Source: Zingiber officinale (Eukaryota; Streptophyta; Magnoliopsida; Zingiberales; Zingiberaceae). From it: a stretch of DNA of 64,000 bases. The notes beneath the pieces were generated by a model, which was given only the letters and a program-made list of their open reading frames with translations, ran no database searches and had not been told where the DNA came from. The translations under genes and the position numbers were made by a program. Where the stretch lies: assembly GCF_018446385.1 (NCBI RefSeq), contig NC_056000.1, positions 32,070,011 to 32,134,010 of the forward strand, read 5' to 3'. This document shows, piece after piece, positions 34,720-47,964 of the stretch (the stretch's first letter is position 1; the number at the start of each line of letters is the position of its first letter).

Positions 34720-36094
34720 TGTTGGATCGAGATGCGCTAGAGGGGGGGGGGTGAATAGCGCTCGTGGCTATTTCGTTCGATTCGTAAAACACTCGAGTAA
34801 AAACACAGCGGAATAAAGAAAATAAGCACACAGAGACAGGAGGATTTACTTCGTTCGGAGCCTTGATCGACTCCTACTCGAAGGCCCACGATCCTTGATC
34901 GCTTTCCGTGGGCAACAACTATAAGCTCGTATAATTATTACAAACTAATTACAAATGTAACTGTAATTAAAGTTATACCGACAACAGTGGTAGAAAAGTC
35001 TGAGCTCCGGGTCGTCGGAATGTTGCAGCAGCACTTCCGAAGCAATACTTGAGCAGAACACAGCACGAGGAAGCTTTTTCTTTTGTTGTCCATTGCTGCT
35101 GCTCGAACCCCTCTTATAAAGGGTGTTCAAGGCGCCTTAAACCCCTCCAAGGCGCCTCCAGGCTAGCCGCGTCACCCGCGTGGATCAGAACTGACCTGGT
35201 CGAACTTTATCTTGTTCAAGGCGCCTTCAACCTCTCCAAGGTGCCTTCATCAACTTGTTCAAGGCGCCTTCAGCCTCTCCAAGGCGCCTTGAAGCTTGCT
35301 TCGTAGCCAGCTCAGGTTTTGCACCCGAGGCGCCTCCAAGCTCCATGGAGGCGCCTCGGACACTGTTCATCCGAGGTTAATCTTTGCACTTTGGTCCCTG
35401 CAAGATACATTAATCCCAAATATACCCTGCAACACAAAGTTAGCACATAAAGCATAATAGAAATGATAATGACAGTCTCCGGACTGTCCGAGTCTGACTT
35501 CGGGTTTCCAACCGGAAACCCTAGGTCGACCCGACGCCTACTGTTCCCTCTGCGGGGAACGGATCCTCACCTACTCCACTTAGGAGATTTACCTGATGCC
35601 AATCCGGTCCTCCAGACCGACTGGACTTTTCGCCTAGGGTTACCACCCCCTAGGACCTAGGGTTACCGCCCCCTAGGATTTTTCTCCACCTAGGGTTACC
35701 ACCCCCTAGGACCTAAGGTTGCTGCCCCTTAGGGTTTTCCTCCACCTAGGGTTCCCGCCCCCTAGGACCTAAGGTTGCCGCCCCTTAGGGTTTTCCTCCA
35801 CCTAGGGTTCCCGCCCCCTAGGACCTAAGGTTGCCGCCCCTTAGGGTTTTCCTCCACCTAGGGTTACCACCCCCTAGGACCTAAGGTTGCCCCCCCTTAG
35901 GATTTTCCTTCACCTAAGGTTACCACCCCCTAGGACCTAAGGTTACCCCCCTTAGGATTTTCCCCTGCCTAACCGCTGTTAGGACTTTCCTGAAACCTTA
36001 TTTAACCACGTTAGATAACAAGGAATCTTAACTTTGAATCCCTTTGCCATTATCAAAACTGAGGTTCGTTCATCGGATGCTTACTGCACCAACA
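34720..36094 (-). repeat. 3' LTR of the SIRE-like element
   Basis: 1375 bp. It contains a GGCGCC palindrome cluster (35133-35357) and a CCTAGGG/CCTAAGG hairpin array (35629-35970). Confidence 0.92.
35629..35970. repeat. CCTAGGG / CCTAAGG hairpin array, left LTR
   Basis: About six units of roughly 58 bp, each with CCTAGGGTTACC, ACCCCCTAGG, ACCTAAGGTTGCC and CCCCTTAGG. Two kinds of inverted repeat alternate: CCTAGGG with CCCTAGG, and CCTAAGG with CCTTAGG. The partner array is at 41361-41705. Confidence 0.9.
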
Positions 36095-38945
36095 ATCTCC
36101 CCCTTTTTGATTATGGCAACTGAAATTCAAAGTTAAGTAAAAATACAATAAAGATACACATAAATAAGCACAGGCATAAATAAAGCATAGGCACATTCAA
36201 AACAAAATTTTCGTTTTAATTTTCTTTGAATTTCAATTTATAATTTTCTTTGAATTTCTTCCTACTCTCTTCCTTTGCCATATATCAAAATACCCAAGAG
36301 AGTGAAGAAAATCTAGGCCTTAGCTTAACTTTCAAAGAGAATTTTCAATCTTAACTTTCAAAGAGAAAAATAGAGGGTTAAGCATACTTTTGATAAACAC
36401 TTAGTTTTTCTTGTAAGACTTTTAGCTAGGTGAAATCATAATTTTGAAAGTAAAATTCTTCCTTTAGTTTGAGAGATACTTTTAGCTGAGATAAAGTTAT
36501 TTTGTCTTTAAACAGTAACTTAGCAAATTTTTGTGATTTCAAAAAAATTTTGTTTTTCAAAAAAATTGTTTTGATGAAATTTTGAGAATGCTTTTACTTA
36601 GCATTTTTAGCAGAACTTAGCATTTGAAAACAATTGCTTTGAGAGACACTTAGCTAAATTTCTCTTCTTTTTTTTGTTTTAAACACTTTAAAAAGTACTT
36701 AGCTAAATGTTTTTGAAAAAAATATTTTTAGCTAAATTTGAACATACTTAGCTATGTTTTCATCTTAAAAATGATTGCGTCGAGAAAATATCTTGCCAAG
36801 TAGCTAAGTTTAGAAAATAATTTAACTAAGTTTAGTTAGAGAAAACTTAATTAAGTACTTAGCTTTGAAAATATTTAGCTTATAGAGGAGTTATAATTTA
36901 AAAGTCAGGTCATAAATAATTTTAATTTTAAAGTTAAGTTAAAAATAGCTTGAATTTTCGAAGATATGCCAAAAATAGTTTTTAATTTTAAGGTCAAGTC
37001 AAAATTTTTAAAGAAAAACTAATTTTAAAACCGACTCAAAATCACTCCCCCTTAATTAATGTCTTAATAAATTTTTGAGTTCAGGAGTTCAAGCATGAGA
37101 GGTTAAAAAATTATTTTCCTAATTTTTCATCTCACTCATTCTATATTAACAAGCATGTTTAGCATATGAGTGAGTGTGAGATGGAGTTTACTTTAATTTA
37201 CAACATTGAAAATATCAGTTAGAATTCCAAATAAGTGATCATTATTTTGAAGATTTAAAAATTAATTGAGTTTAGAATTTCAAAGAATTTAATAACTTCT
37301 GAAAAGGGTTTTGAAATTAATTTTTAACAGGATATTTCAAATGATTTTTTTAAAGTAGTTTTGAAATAATTTTGAAATTAATTTTTCAAGGGATTTTTCA
37401 AATGATTTTGAAATGATCATTTTTCAAATGATTTTACAAATAACTTTTAAGTTTTAAAGATTTTTAAAATGATTTTTAAAAGATTCTTCAAATAATTAAG
37501 TTTTAAAAGATTTTTCAAATAAATTTAAAAGAATTTTGAAATTAAGTTTTAAAGATTTGAAATGATTTTGAAAATATTTTTCAAATAATTTTGAAATAAA
37601 GTTTTAAAATTTTGAAATGATTTTGAAAAGATTTTTCAAATAATTTAAAAGAATTTTGAAATTAAGTTTTAAAGATTTTGAAAAGATTTTTCAAATAAAT
37701 TTAAAAGAATTTTGAAATTAAGTTTTAAAGATTTGAAATGATTTTGAAAATATTTTTCAAATAATTTTGAAATGAAGTTTTAAAATTTTGAAATGATTTT
37801 GAAAAGATTTTTCAAATAATTTAAAAGAATTTTGAAATTAAGTTTTAAAGATTTTGAAATGATTTTGAAAAGATTTTTCAAATAAATTTAAAAGAATTTT
37901 GAAATTAAGTTTTAAATATTTTGAAATGATTTTAAAAAGATTTTTCAAATAAATTTTAAAAGAATTTTGAAATTAAGTTTTAAAGATTTTGAAAAGATTT
38001 TTCAAATAATTTTAAAATGAAGTTTTAAAAGATTTTGAAATGATTTTGAAAAGATTTTTCAAATAAATTTTAAAAGAATTTTGAAATTAACTTTTAAAGA
38101 TTTTGAAATGATTTTAAAAAGATTTTTCAAATAAATTTTAAAAGAAGTTTGAAATGAAGTTTTGAAAAGATTTATAATTTTGAAATTAAGTTTTGAAAAT
38201 ATTTTGAAATTAAGTTTTGAAAATATTTTGAAATTAAGTTTTAGATTTTTTTTTAAAATAACTATCAGTTTGAATTTTTTAAATTCCTTAGTCATCTCAC
38301 CCATATAAATTTTCAATCAGGGAATCCTATAATTTTTGTGAGATGAATTGAGGTTCAATTTAAGGGTTTGATTTAACTTTGTGTTAGATTCAGGTTTAGC
38401 TTTGGGTTCAACAAGTAAGCATTCTTTGGATAAACTTCTGGGCTATGGTGAGTCATAAGGAACTCATTAAAGTAACAATGCCTTCGAGGTTTTCCAAATA
38501 GTCCTACCCATTGAACTTAATACTAAACTTTGGTCTAACTAGTTATGATCCATTTAAGGGTAGCTTCGGTCAGTTCCACTTGGCCAAATGCACCAGGTCG
38601 AAGCCATATCTTCCTAGACATGCGATGCCCAAGCTTCCCTAACGTACTATCATCCAAAAACTTCACCAGTACCGAGGGTCAAGTTAAACCTAGCCCATTT
38701 TATCTAACCTTAATTACCCTACCGGGTAGTCTACTCTTGTTTTACCAATTTTGGGTAGATTAGGTTCAGTTACCCTGTCGGGTAGTTCAGTTGGGGGTGC
38801 CAGCGAGTCTAGATCCTCCATCTATATTTTATTTGATTTGAATTCAAATTATTTGAATTTTGATTTAAGTTCGAATTTTGAGTTTTGTATTTTAAAATTT
38901 TAATTTAATTTCAAAATTTTAATTTAATTTTAAATTTAATTTGAA
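36095..38945. repeat. AT-rich internal region of the SIRE-like element, with degenerate tandem repeat
   Basis: No coding sequence. From about 37250 to 38240 the words AAAGATTTTTCAAATAA, AAAAGAATTTTGAAATTAAG and TTTTAAAGATTTTGAAATG recur in irregular order, a low-complexity array of about 55-90 bp periods. This is where pol would be in an autonomous element. Confidence 0.8.
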
Positions 38946-40136
38946 TTATGTTCTTAATATTGTTTTTCTATTAGCTCCCCCTGGATCATAGCCTCGATAT
39001 GGTCTATCAAGGTAATAGACTTGATCTTTGGGGACCCAATAGTGACCAGTTCCAACTTGATTAACCAAGTTAGATTTTGGCACCCATGCTTGGACAATTT
39101 TTATATTATTTCTATTAACTAGCGATAAATATGATTTGTATTTTATTTTAGTTTTAAATCCAAGTCCAGTTTTGTTGTAAACGGCTCGCTGTTTTCCAAG
39201 AATCAGGTCCAGATTCTTGGAGCCCAAGGTGAACCGTTCCAGCGTGTCCTTGAGTTCTTTAATTTGAGCTTTCAAATTAGAATTTTCTTCCTCAAGTTGT
39301 TGGACTTGAGTTGAACTTCCAATTTGAACTGACTCAGTTAAAGAGCTCGAGTCAGTCGCTTCCTTAAGGGCTGTTACCTCCTTTTGGAGCAACTTAACCT
39401 GGACGTTGGATTTAGCCAACTTTTTTACTAAGTAAGGTAATAATTCATGCAAGTTATCTAATTGAAATTCTGCGAGTAGTGAACTTACAGTGGGTTTTGG
39501 TCCTTCGGAAACGAATACGGATTCGTGGCTTCGATCAGACTCAGTCTCGGATTCGCTCTCGGTTTCTGACTCATACTCGGACTCAGTTTCCCCCACGGTT
39601 GCTAGTACTGGTAGAGCGAGGAAGCTCGTCGGTTCTTCTTCGTCGGACCCGGATTCATCTGAAGACTCGGACCATTTCTTTTCCTCTGTCTTACTTGTAC
39701 CTGCAACCATCGTAATACCTTCCTCGGCCGAAGTAGTATTATTCTGCTCATCTAATTCAAATAAATCATTTATTAAATTATGCTTACTTACTTGAGCGTC
39801 AGAAGTGCCCTCGTGTAGTTCCATCAACTTTTGCCACAACTCTTTTGCACTTGCGAAGGGGCCGATGCGGTTCAGTTCTTCATTGATTAGGCCACATTGT
39901 AGCATGCAGGTTGCTTTGGCATCGGCTTCAACTTTTTTCATTGTGCTAGAATCCCAGTTGATGCATGAGATAAGTTCTCCGGTGTCGTCACGTGGAAGTT
40001 CGAGTCCGGTCTGGATGATGATCCACATCTCGACTTGCGTCATGAGGTGGTATTCCATCCGGTTCTTCCAGTATCCAAAGTCCTCGCCAGAAAAGAGCGG
40101 CGGTCGGACAGTGTAGAATCCTTCTTGGAATGCCAT
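38946..40136 (-). mobile_element. gag-like region of the SIRE-like element
   Basis: Starts with ATG at 40136 (MAFQEGFYTVRPPLFSGEDF). It holds the copia Gag/UBN2 core: YWKNRMEYHLMTQ, FASAKELWQKLMELHEGTSD. After this come an acidic Ser/Glu-rich stretch and a coiled coil (VKLLQKEVTALKEAT, QLEEENSNLKAQIKELKD). The C-terminal GTGHYWVPKDQVYY resembles the segment before protease in SIRE-like elements. No zinc knuckle was seen. Confidence 0.85.
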
Positions 40137-40475
40137 TTTTAAAAGAACATTGCACACAAAAAATAGCAAAAAATGTACCAGGACTTGATCCTGGATTAGC
40201 AGTACGGTATGGAAGGATAGAAATAGAAGTTCACGAATTAAAAAAAAATAATAAAATATTTTTTAAAAAATATTATTTCAAATTTCTGAAATTATGATAT
40301 TTCGCTAATGCTGACTTATGGTGAAAAGATGAGAATGAGTTTTTCGAAAATAATTTTGGAGGGAAAAACGAAAGGCGTAAGGTTTTATTTCTAACCTATA
40401 CAAACGACAAAGCCACAAAAAAAATGTTTGAATGGTGGTTGCACCAGTTCAAAGCGACCCTACTCTGATACCAAT

Positions 40476-41828
40476 TGTTGGATCGAGATGCGCTAGAGGG
40501 GGGATGAATAGCGCTCGTGGCTATTTCGTTCAATTCGAAAAACACTCAAGTAAAAACGCAGCGGAATAAAGAAAATAAGCACACAGAGACAGGAGGATTT
40601 ACTTCGTTCGGAGCCTTGATCGACTCCTACTCGAAGGCCCGCGATCCTTGATCACTTTCCGTGGGCAACAACTATAAGCTCGTATAATTATTACAAACTA
40701 ATTACAAATGTAACTGTAATTAAAGTTATACCGACAACAGTGGTAGAAAAGTCTGAGCTCCGAGTCGTCGGAATGTTGCAGCAGCACTTCCGAAGCAATA
40801 CTTGAGCAGAACACAGCACGAGGAAGCTTTTTCTTTTGTTGTCCATTGCTGCTGCTCGAACCCCTCTTATAAAGGGTGTTCAAGGCGCCTTAAACCCCTC
40901 CAAGGCGCCTCCAGGCTAGCCGCGTCACCCGCGTGGATCAGAACTGACCTGGTCGAACTTTATCTTGTTCAATGCGCCTTCAACCTCTCCAAGGCGCCTT
41001 CAGCCTCTCCAAGGCGCCTTGAAGCTTGCTTCGTAGCCAGCTCAGGTTTTGCATCCGAGGCGCCTCTAAGCTCCATAGAGGCGCCTCGGACACTGTTCAT
41101 CCGAGGTTAATCTTTGTACTTTGGTCCCTGCAAGATACATTAATCCCAAATATACCCTGCAGCACAAAGTTAGCACATAAAGCATAATAGAAATGATAAT
41201 GACAGTCTCCAGACTGTCCGAGTCTGACTTCGGGTTTCCAACTGGAAACCCTAGGTCGACCCGACGCCTACTGTTCCCTCTGCGGGGAACGCGTCCTCAC
41301 CTACTCCACTCAGGAGATTTACCTGATGTCAGTCCGGTCCTCCAGACCGAATGGACTTTCCGCCTAGGGTTACCACCCCCTAGGACCTAGGGTTACCGCC
41401 CCCTAGGGTTTTTCTCCACCTAGGGTTACCACCCCCTAGGACCTAAGGTTGCCGCCCCTTAGGGGTTTCCTCCACCTAGGGTTACCGCCCCCTAGGACCT
41501 AAGGTTGCCGCCCCTTAGGGTTTTCCTCCACCTAGGGTTCCCGCCTCCTAGGACCTAAGGTTGCCGCCCCTTAGGGTTTTCCTCCACCTAGGGTTACCGC
41601 CCCCTATGACCTAAGGTTGCCCCCCCCCTTAGGATTTTCCTTCACCTAGGGTTACCACCCCCTAGGACCTACGGTTACCCCCCCATTAGGATTTTCCCCT
41701 GCCTAACCGCAGTTAGGACTTTCCTGAAACCTTATTTAACCACGTTAGATAACAAGGAATCTTAACTTTGAATCCCTTTGCCATTATCAAAACTGAGGTT
41801 CGATCGTCGGATGCTTACTGCACCAACA
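40476..41828 (-). repeat. 5' LTR of the SIRE-like element
   Basis: 1353 bp, highly similar to 34720-36094, with the same hairpin arrays (GGCGCC at 40882-41087; CCTAGGG at 41361-41705). Confidence 0.92.
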
Positions 41829-42159
41829 TAGTTGTTTGGCATTGTCGCGCACGTCACCTGGTTCTACGATCCACTGCCGGCGAAGTTTCCTTGCTCCCCT
41901 CCAAACGACATTTCCTCCTCTTCATAGTCCTGACTCCCTTGTTCATCTTAGCGCCTCCACCTTCACTCAATCGCTACCATCACTGGTCGATCGCTTGGTG
42001 CCGCCGTCGTCAGAAGGGGGGAAACAACGCGAGGGGGTCTAGAGCTACCCTCCCTCTTACTTGAGGATAAGAGTAGTAGTTGCTGCAATCTTAGGAGTCA
42101 TCAGTAGCAAATCCATAGCTTCCCTTCCTTGCACCACTACAGGACACCCGCCTCTAGGG

Positions 42160-45100
42160 TGTAAGCACCCCATGGTGATTTTGATGTGATCAATCCAGTC
42201 AAGTTAGGTCCTGTGTACTTGATCTTGTGTTTAAGTGTGCAGGAGCTTAAGAATACAAGAAATCAAGCGGAAGACACAACTAGCGAGAAGGATGACATGG
42301 GAAGTGAGTCAATGAGCTTGGTGCATCCGAGGGATGAGGTGTTGTGGAAGAGTACGCTAGCGGACGAGAAGGAAGTGCGCGATGCTTCTAAGGGACTAGA
42401 AGCCAGAGCGGAAGACTGCGATCGAGGAGTGAAGGTCAGAGTTGGTTTTATGTGAGCTTAATTCTGGAAGATTAGAGGATCACTCAAGTGATTGGAGAAG
42501 AAGGTAGCGACCGGAGAAGGCACCAGATGGTCAGCACATGGTTGATCGATCTGGATGCTCATACCACTTTGGTGTCAAAAGGGCACCTCGACACAGTGGA
42601 TCAACTTTCAGTCCATGCCAGTAGCAGATCGGACGCCAGGACTGAGCTTGGGCACCCGAGAGTGGATAAAAAATTATCTTGGCACCGTTATGAAGGTCAT
42701 TATGTGGAGATAGAATTTGCAATGCTAGGGGCGTCTGGGTAGGGTACGGGCCCTTGGATTAAGCCATGTCAGCAAATGGTCAGATTCAACCAGCAGGTTA
42801 TAAATAGAGTCCTGGTCTCAGTAGTTCAACATAATACTTGTAACTGAGTTCTGCACTTTAGTTTCTAGTTCTTCTCTTTACTTTTCTGAGCTTTCAACAT
42901 TGTAAGATGCTACTCTACCTTTGGTAGAAGGAGATTTTAGTGAGTTACATTTTCCTTTGATTAACAATCTTCTTATTGTAAATCAAGTAAATATTTTTGC
43001 CTCTTTCTTTGTTTTATGCAATTAACTTTCTGTTTCTTAACAAGTGTTTATCTAACTTAGTTCAAACATTGAGAAAGGGTATTTTGTAATTTCAGGCAAT
43101 TCACCTCTATTGTCGACCACCAACAAGTGATATCAGAGCAAGGATGCTTCAAAAGGACTAACTGCTGACCAAAGCAAAGATATTGATTATCGGACCAAGC
43201 CTTAATTCGCCAAAGTTCGAGGGGGAGTTCACATATTAGAAACGCTTAATGGAGGTATTTCTAAGAGTAGATTTTGAAATTCTTTTAATAATAAAGTACA
43301 TTTTTGTAGTTCCAAGGATGAACAAGGAGAAGAGAAAGAAGAAAATCAATGGACGAAGAAGGAACAAAGTAACTTCGTAGCCAACAGCAGAGCAGAATAT
43401 CACTTACTAAGTGTATTACCGCTTTAAGAAGTCAATTGTATCAGAATCTACACCTCGGCCAAAGAACTCTAGAGAAATTTTTAGAGCTCTATGAAGGCAT
43501 GTCTGAAGCAAAGCTTGCACGATAGGATATTATTTGGAGCAAGCTAACAAACCTCCGCTTAGAAAAAGGTGAGAAGGTGGCTCAACTACACGTAAAGATT
43601 AAGGAGCTAATCACCAGACTGATCAATCTCAACGAAACGGTAACCAAGAAGGACTCAGTCCTCTATGCACTCAATGCATTTCCCAGAACTCTAGAGTGGA
43701 CCTCTAATAGATATCTATTACATCTCTAAAGACTTGGAGGTAAGTACCTTAGAAGAACTCTTCTCAACATTAGAATTACATGAAACTAGATGTAGGTACA
43801 ATAAAAGAGTCAAGTCAGAATCTGACATTGGAAGCCAATAAGAAGGATGAATCCGAGTTAGACTCATATCTGGATGTAAACCAAGAAGCTTATATGGTAA
43901 GGAAGTTTAAAAAGTTTTTAAAATCTAACAAATTTAAAAATGCAGACTAGAAAAAATCCAAGAACAAAAGAAAGGTTTGATATTAAAATTGCCAAAAAGA
44001 ATGACACATAAGGAGAACTACCTAGAGCTTAAGAAGGAGAAAGACAAAGGGCCAAGGCGAACCAAGCACATGAATCTCAAGGTCACTTGGGATGAAAGTT
44101 CATCATCCGAATCTAAAATAGAAGCATATGATGGACTAGCACTGATGGTTAGTTATGAAGAACCAACTCTAAAGTTAGCATCGATGAAGGGGGAGCCACT
44201 TCATATGAATGCAGTGATGTAGGGGGAGAATCTAGTTTCAGATCTGACATGGTGAGGTATGTCTCTTACCTCCTGATTAATTACACTTTGGAATAAAATC
44301 CATGTCTAAATCAATGTGTAAACTCAAAACAAAAATAAAAAATTAAAAAAGGAAAATCAAGAAATAAAAATAATCTTAGCAAAATCATATTTATTAGAGG
44401 ATTTCGATAAATTAAAAATTGAAAATGCTAAGTTGAAAGAATAAATAGAAAATTTTAAAAATTCTGCATGTTTAAATTTTGATACTTCAAATTTAAGAAA
44501 TTATCAAGGGCTAAATTGGTATTATAGATTCCATAAGGGAAAATCAGAAATGTAACAAGAAAATATATACCAAGAAAATTTCTAATTAATTAAGTAGGTA
44601 GAAACCTATATTGGATTCCAAAATCATGCTTAGGTTAAATTTCCATGCATGTTCTAATTTTATTTTCTTTAATATTTTCAATACATACTTAAAATTGTCT
44701 AACTTTGTTAAATAATTTTTTTTTGAATCCTTTATATTCGAAATTAATTAGATCTTAATTTTTTCGTGAAAAAATATTTTATTACTTATTTGTAGGAAAA
44801 ATTTTAAATTTTTTTATCGATATATTATTTTTTATAAATTTTTTAACAAAAAATATTTTTTTTAAATTAAAATTATTTTACAAAGTTATTTTTAAAAATT
44901 TTATTTTTCTGTGATAAAAGATTGTGTTTTCTATAAAATAATTTTTTTAGAGAAATTTTTTGAATGATATTTATTTTTTCATGAATTTTTTTTTATCAAA
45001 ATACTAATTTTTAATATTAAAAATTCTCTAACATTCAATTTTAAAAATTTATTTATTTTTTTCTACATAATGATTTCAATTTTATATACATAGAAAAATT

Positions 45101-46567
45101 TATAATATTTTTCAAGCTCAAAATTTATTTTTAAACTATTTTTAAAAAAATACATATATCTATATAAAATGATTTATTATTACTTATATCTATTACCGTT
45201 ATTTATGAAAATTTTATTATATTTGGATTATCTATCTTTAATGGTGATAAACATTTTTTAGAATTTTTTAAAGAATGAAAACAATTTTATATTTTTTTTT
45301 CAAAAAATGAGTTTTTAAATAGTAGAAATTTAGATTTTCAAAAAATATATCCCATAATTTTCTAAGTATTCATCATTGTTGGTGTAATCCTTGGAAATTT
45401 TTTCCATATATTTTTTGATATTTTACCCCTATTTTTAATATGATCAAAGGAGGAGAGATAAAGGTTAACTCTAGGGATAGACATATTTTTTTTATTATTT
45501 TAATTTACATATTTAATGCTTTAATTTGAATATTCATTTAATTTTACTTTACCCTAACTTAACTTGGGTTAATAATCCATATAAAAAAGAGGGAGATTGT
45601 AAGTACCCCATGATGATTTTGATGTGATTAATCAAGTCAAGTTAGATCCTGTGTATTTGATCTTTGTGTCTAAGTGTACAGAAGCTTAGGAACACAAGAA
45701 CTTGAGCGAAAGATGCTGCTAGCGACAAGAATGACACAGAAAGGGAGTTGACAGGCTCGGTGCGTCCGAAGGACGAGGTGCTATGCAAGAATACACTGGC
45801 GGACACGAAGGAAGCGCGTGGCATTTTCGAGGAGTAAAAACGTTGGTGCAAGGAGTAAAGGCCAGAGTTGGATTCGAGTGAGCTCGATTCTGGAAGGCCA
45901 GAGGATCACCCAAGTGACCGGAGAAGAAGGCAGCGACCGAAGAAGGCGTCGAATGGCTACACATGGCTGACTGATCCGAGTGCCAGGACCACTTCGGTGC
46001 CGAAAGGGTGCCTCAATACAGTGGATCAACTTTGGGTCCATGTCAGCAATGGTCTAGGCGCCTGGAGAGGGTTCGGGCGCCCGAGAGTGGATAAAAAATT
46101 ATCTTCGCACCATTGCGAAGGTCGTTGCATGGAGATATAGTTTGCCACGCTGGGGGCAACCGGATAGGGTTCGTCCGTTCGGGCGCTCGGGCGCTCGGAC
46201 CAAGCCACATCAGCAAATGGTCAGATTCGACCAGCAAGTTATAAATAAAACCCTTGTCTCAGTAGTTCAACACAATACTTGTAAACGAGTTCTGTACTTT
46301 AGTTTCTAGTTCTGTTTTTTTTTTTTTACTTTTCTGAGTATTCAACATTGTAAGAGGCTACTCCACCTTAGTGAACTACATTTACCTTAGATTAGCAATT
46401 TTCTTATTGCAAACCAAGTAAATATTCTTGCCTCTTTCTTTATTTTATGCATTTAACTTTTATTTTCTTAATAAGTGTTTGTCTAACTTAGTCCAAAGAT
46501 CGAGAAAGAATATTTTTATAATTTCAGGCAATTCACCCCTCTTTTGTCGGTCGCCCAGGGACCAACA
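42160..46567 (+). mobile_element. Ty1/copia element with gag remnant, old
   Basis: 4.4 kb. LTRs 42160-43125 and 45598-46567 (TGTAAG...CAACA), PBS after the first (AGTGATATCAGAGCA), PPT before the second (AAAAAAGAGGGAGATT). Flanks TAGGG and CAGGG are a near-perfect target duplication. The interior has copia Gag-like sequence at about 43200-43980 (e.g. KVAQLHVKIKELITRLINLN) and nothing like pol. The LTRs differ at about a tenth of sites in the first 100 bases by eye, so it is clearly older than its neighbours; broken in many places. Confidence 0.88.
44230..45590. other. AT-rich interior of the 42-46 kb copia element
   Basis: Strongly AT-rich with no reading frame of note. It probably held a spacer between gag remnant and PPT. 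Confidence 0.6.
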
Positions 46568-46572
46568 CAGGG

Positions 46573-47959
46573 ATCCATCATCGGAGGAGTGGTCAGAAAG
46601 GGGTAAATTCTGACCTCGACTTCTAGGGTTCTGTAAATTTGGTTGCTTCTATTAGTGAAATAGAATTTGAATTAACCTTTGGATGTAATTGATTGATTGA
46701 TTGATAGGTTGGGGGTATCCACGGATTTAAGTCTTATTAAGACATAGGCACCCAATCATTGTTCCATCCATCAGGTAAGTTTCTTTCGGTGTTTTTCCCT
46801 CCTTGATTTCCATTTTGGATGATCTATCAGTTGAGAGTTTTTGTGAACCATTGATTCATGTTTTGTTTGAATTGATTAATTGATGGATTCGGTGAGTATG
46901 TGGATAATCCATAATTAATTGGATTAATGAATTGGTTAATTGAGCTTAATTGGATAAATGATCCAGTGCTACTTGGTTTAGGATTAGGGTTATCTAATGC
47001 GTCTATGTATAACTTAGTTATAATATATATCATGTGATGCAGGACACTGATATGAGACAAACATTATGATGTGAGGATAGTTTTAGCATGATCCACATTA
47101 AGGCGGGTACTTCTTGTCGTGTTTCTTTAGTACTTTAATCTTAGTACATGAACTATATTTTGAATAGTTGTTGTATTTACCTTGACTCTATTCATATTCT
47201 TCCTGAGTTTGATACTTACCTGCTTGATCTTTGAGATGATCGATTTGTTATCTATACTGTCTCTTGTTGTCATCCAAGATATGTGGTAGATACATGATAT
47301 CTTGTTTATCTGCATTGATTGCATTTTATACATGTACTTTGTTAAGCATGTTGGTATTACTATTGCATAGTTGGTTGCTATATATATATGTGGTGATGAT
47401 TATTTTCATCTTGCACATCATAGCATTGTATGCATGTTGATAACTATGTCTCCCTTGTGGTTGAGTGAGTTGTCGGTCATTGCTGCTCACTTGGCTGCTT
47501 GGGGTAGTGTGCCTGGAGTGAGTGCAGCTTGTCCTGTCGTGCTTCACTCACTTTACTTAAGGGTAGTGGTAGCTGCAGTGGTAAGCAATAGGGACTCTGT
47601 TGCTATGTAGCTAGTTAGCTACTATGCAAACTATCCACTTGCACCACTTAGGAGTATGCACTGTCTATGTTTATTACCCGCTGAGTCACCCACACTCACC
47701 ATACATTTTACTAGTTTCCTTTCACTAGAGAGCGGGGAGAGGATTTATAGAGTCATCTGGAGATCTTGTCTGCCGTCCCATGTCGCATTAAGTGTCTTCT
47801 TCCATTATTGCTTTCACTCGCTTTATTAGTTTTGAACTTGTACATGTAATATGTATCTTCTGTGTGGATTTTTGGATTTATGGTGCCCTTTTATTTGATT
47901 TTGTACTTGATGTGGTAAGTTGTATTGGTACACAGTCTTGTCAATTTATCTTGTATGAT
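46573..47959 (+). mobile_element. Gypsy-like LTR, third fragment of the nested target
   Basis: Contains the block TATGTTTATTACCCGCTGAG followed by TCACCCACACTCACC and then an AGAGAGCGGGGAGAGG word, an order common near the 3' side of gypsy LTRs. It continues to TATAT at 47960-47964, the target duplication of the next copia element, and resumes at 55145. Small frames here are not genes. Confidence 0.45.
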
Positions 47960-47964
47960 TATAT

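Larger units (their letters stand above)
34720..41828 (-). mobile_element. SIRE-like Ty1/copia element with gag only
   Basis: 7.1 kb with a perfect TAGTT target duplication (34715-34719, 41829-41833). LTRs at 34720-36094 and 40476-41828, each TGTTGG...CCAACA on the plus strand. PBS next to the right LTR (plus ACTCTGATACCAAT, i.e. TGGTATCAGAG on the minus strand), PPT next to the left (CTCCCCCTTTTTG). It carries one gag-like frame and no pol. The LTRs are very alike by eye (about 2% different plus small indels), so it is young. Layout whole for a non-autonomous element; autonomous parts are absent. Confidence 0.92.

Noticed and set aside
37250-38316. Lys/Phe-rich frame on the minus strand
   Set aside because: A product of the low-complexity AAATTTT tandem repeat; no start context or domain.
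42186-42742. Two plus-strand frames near 42.2-42.7 kb
   Set aside because: They lie inside a copia LTR, and their relatives at 45.7-46.2 kb carry different breaks; not genes.
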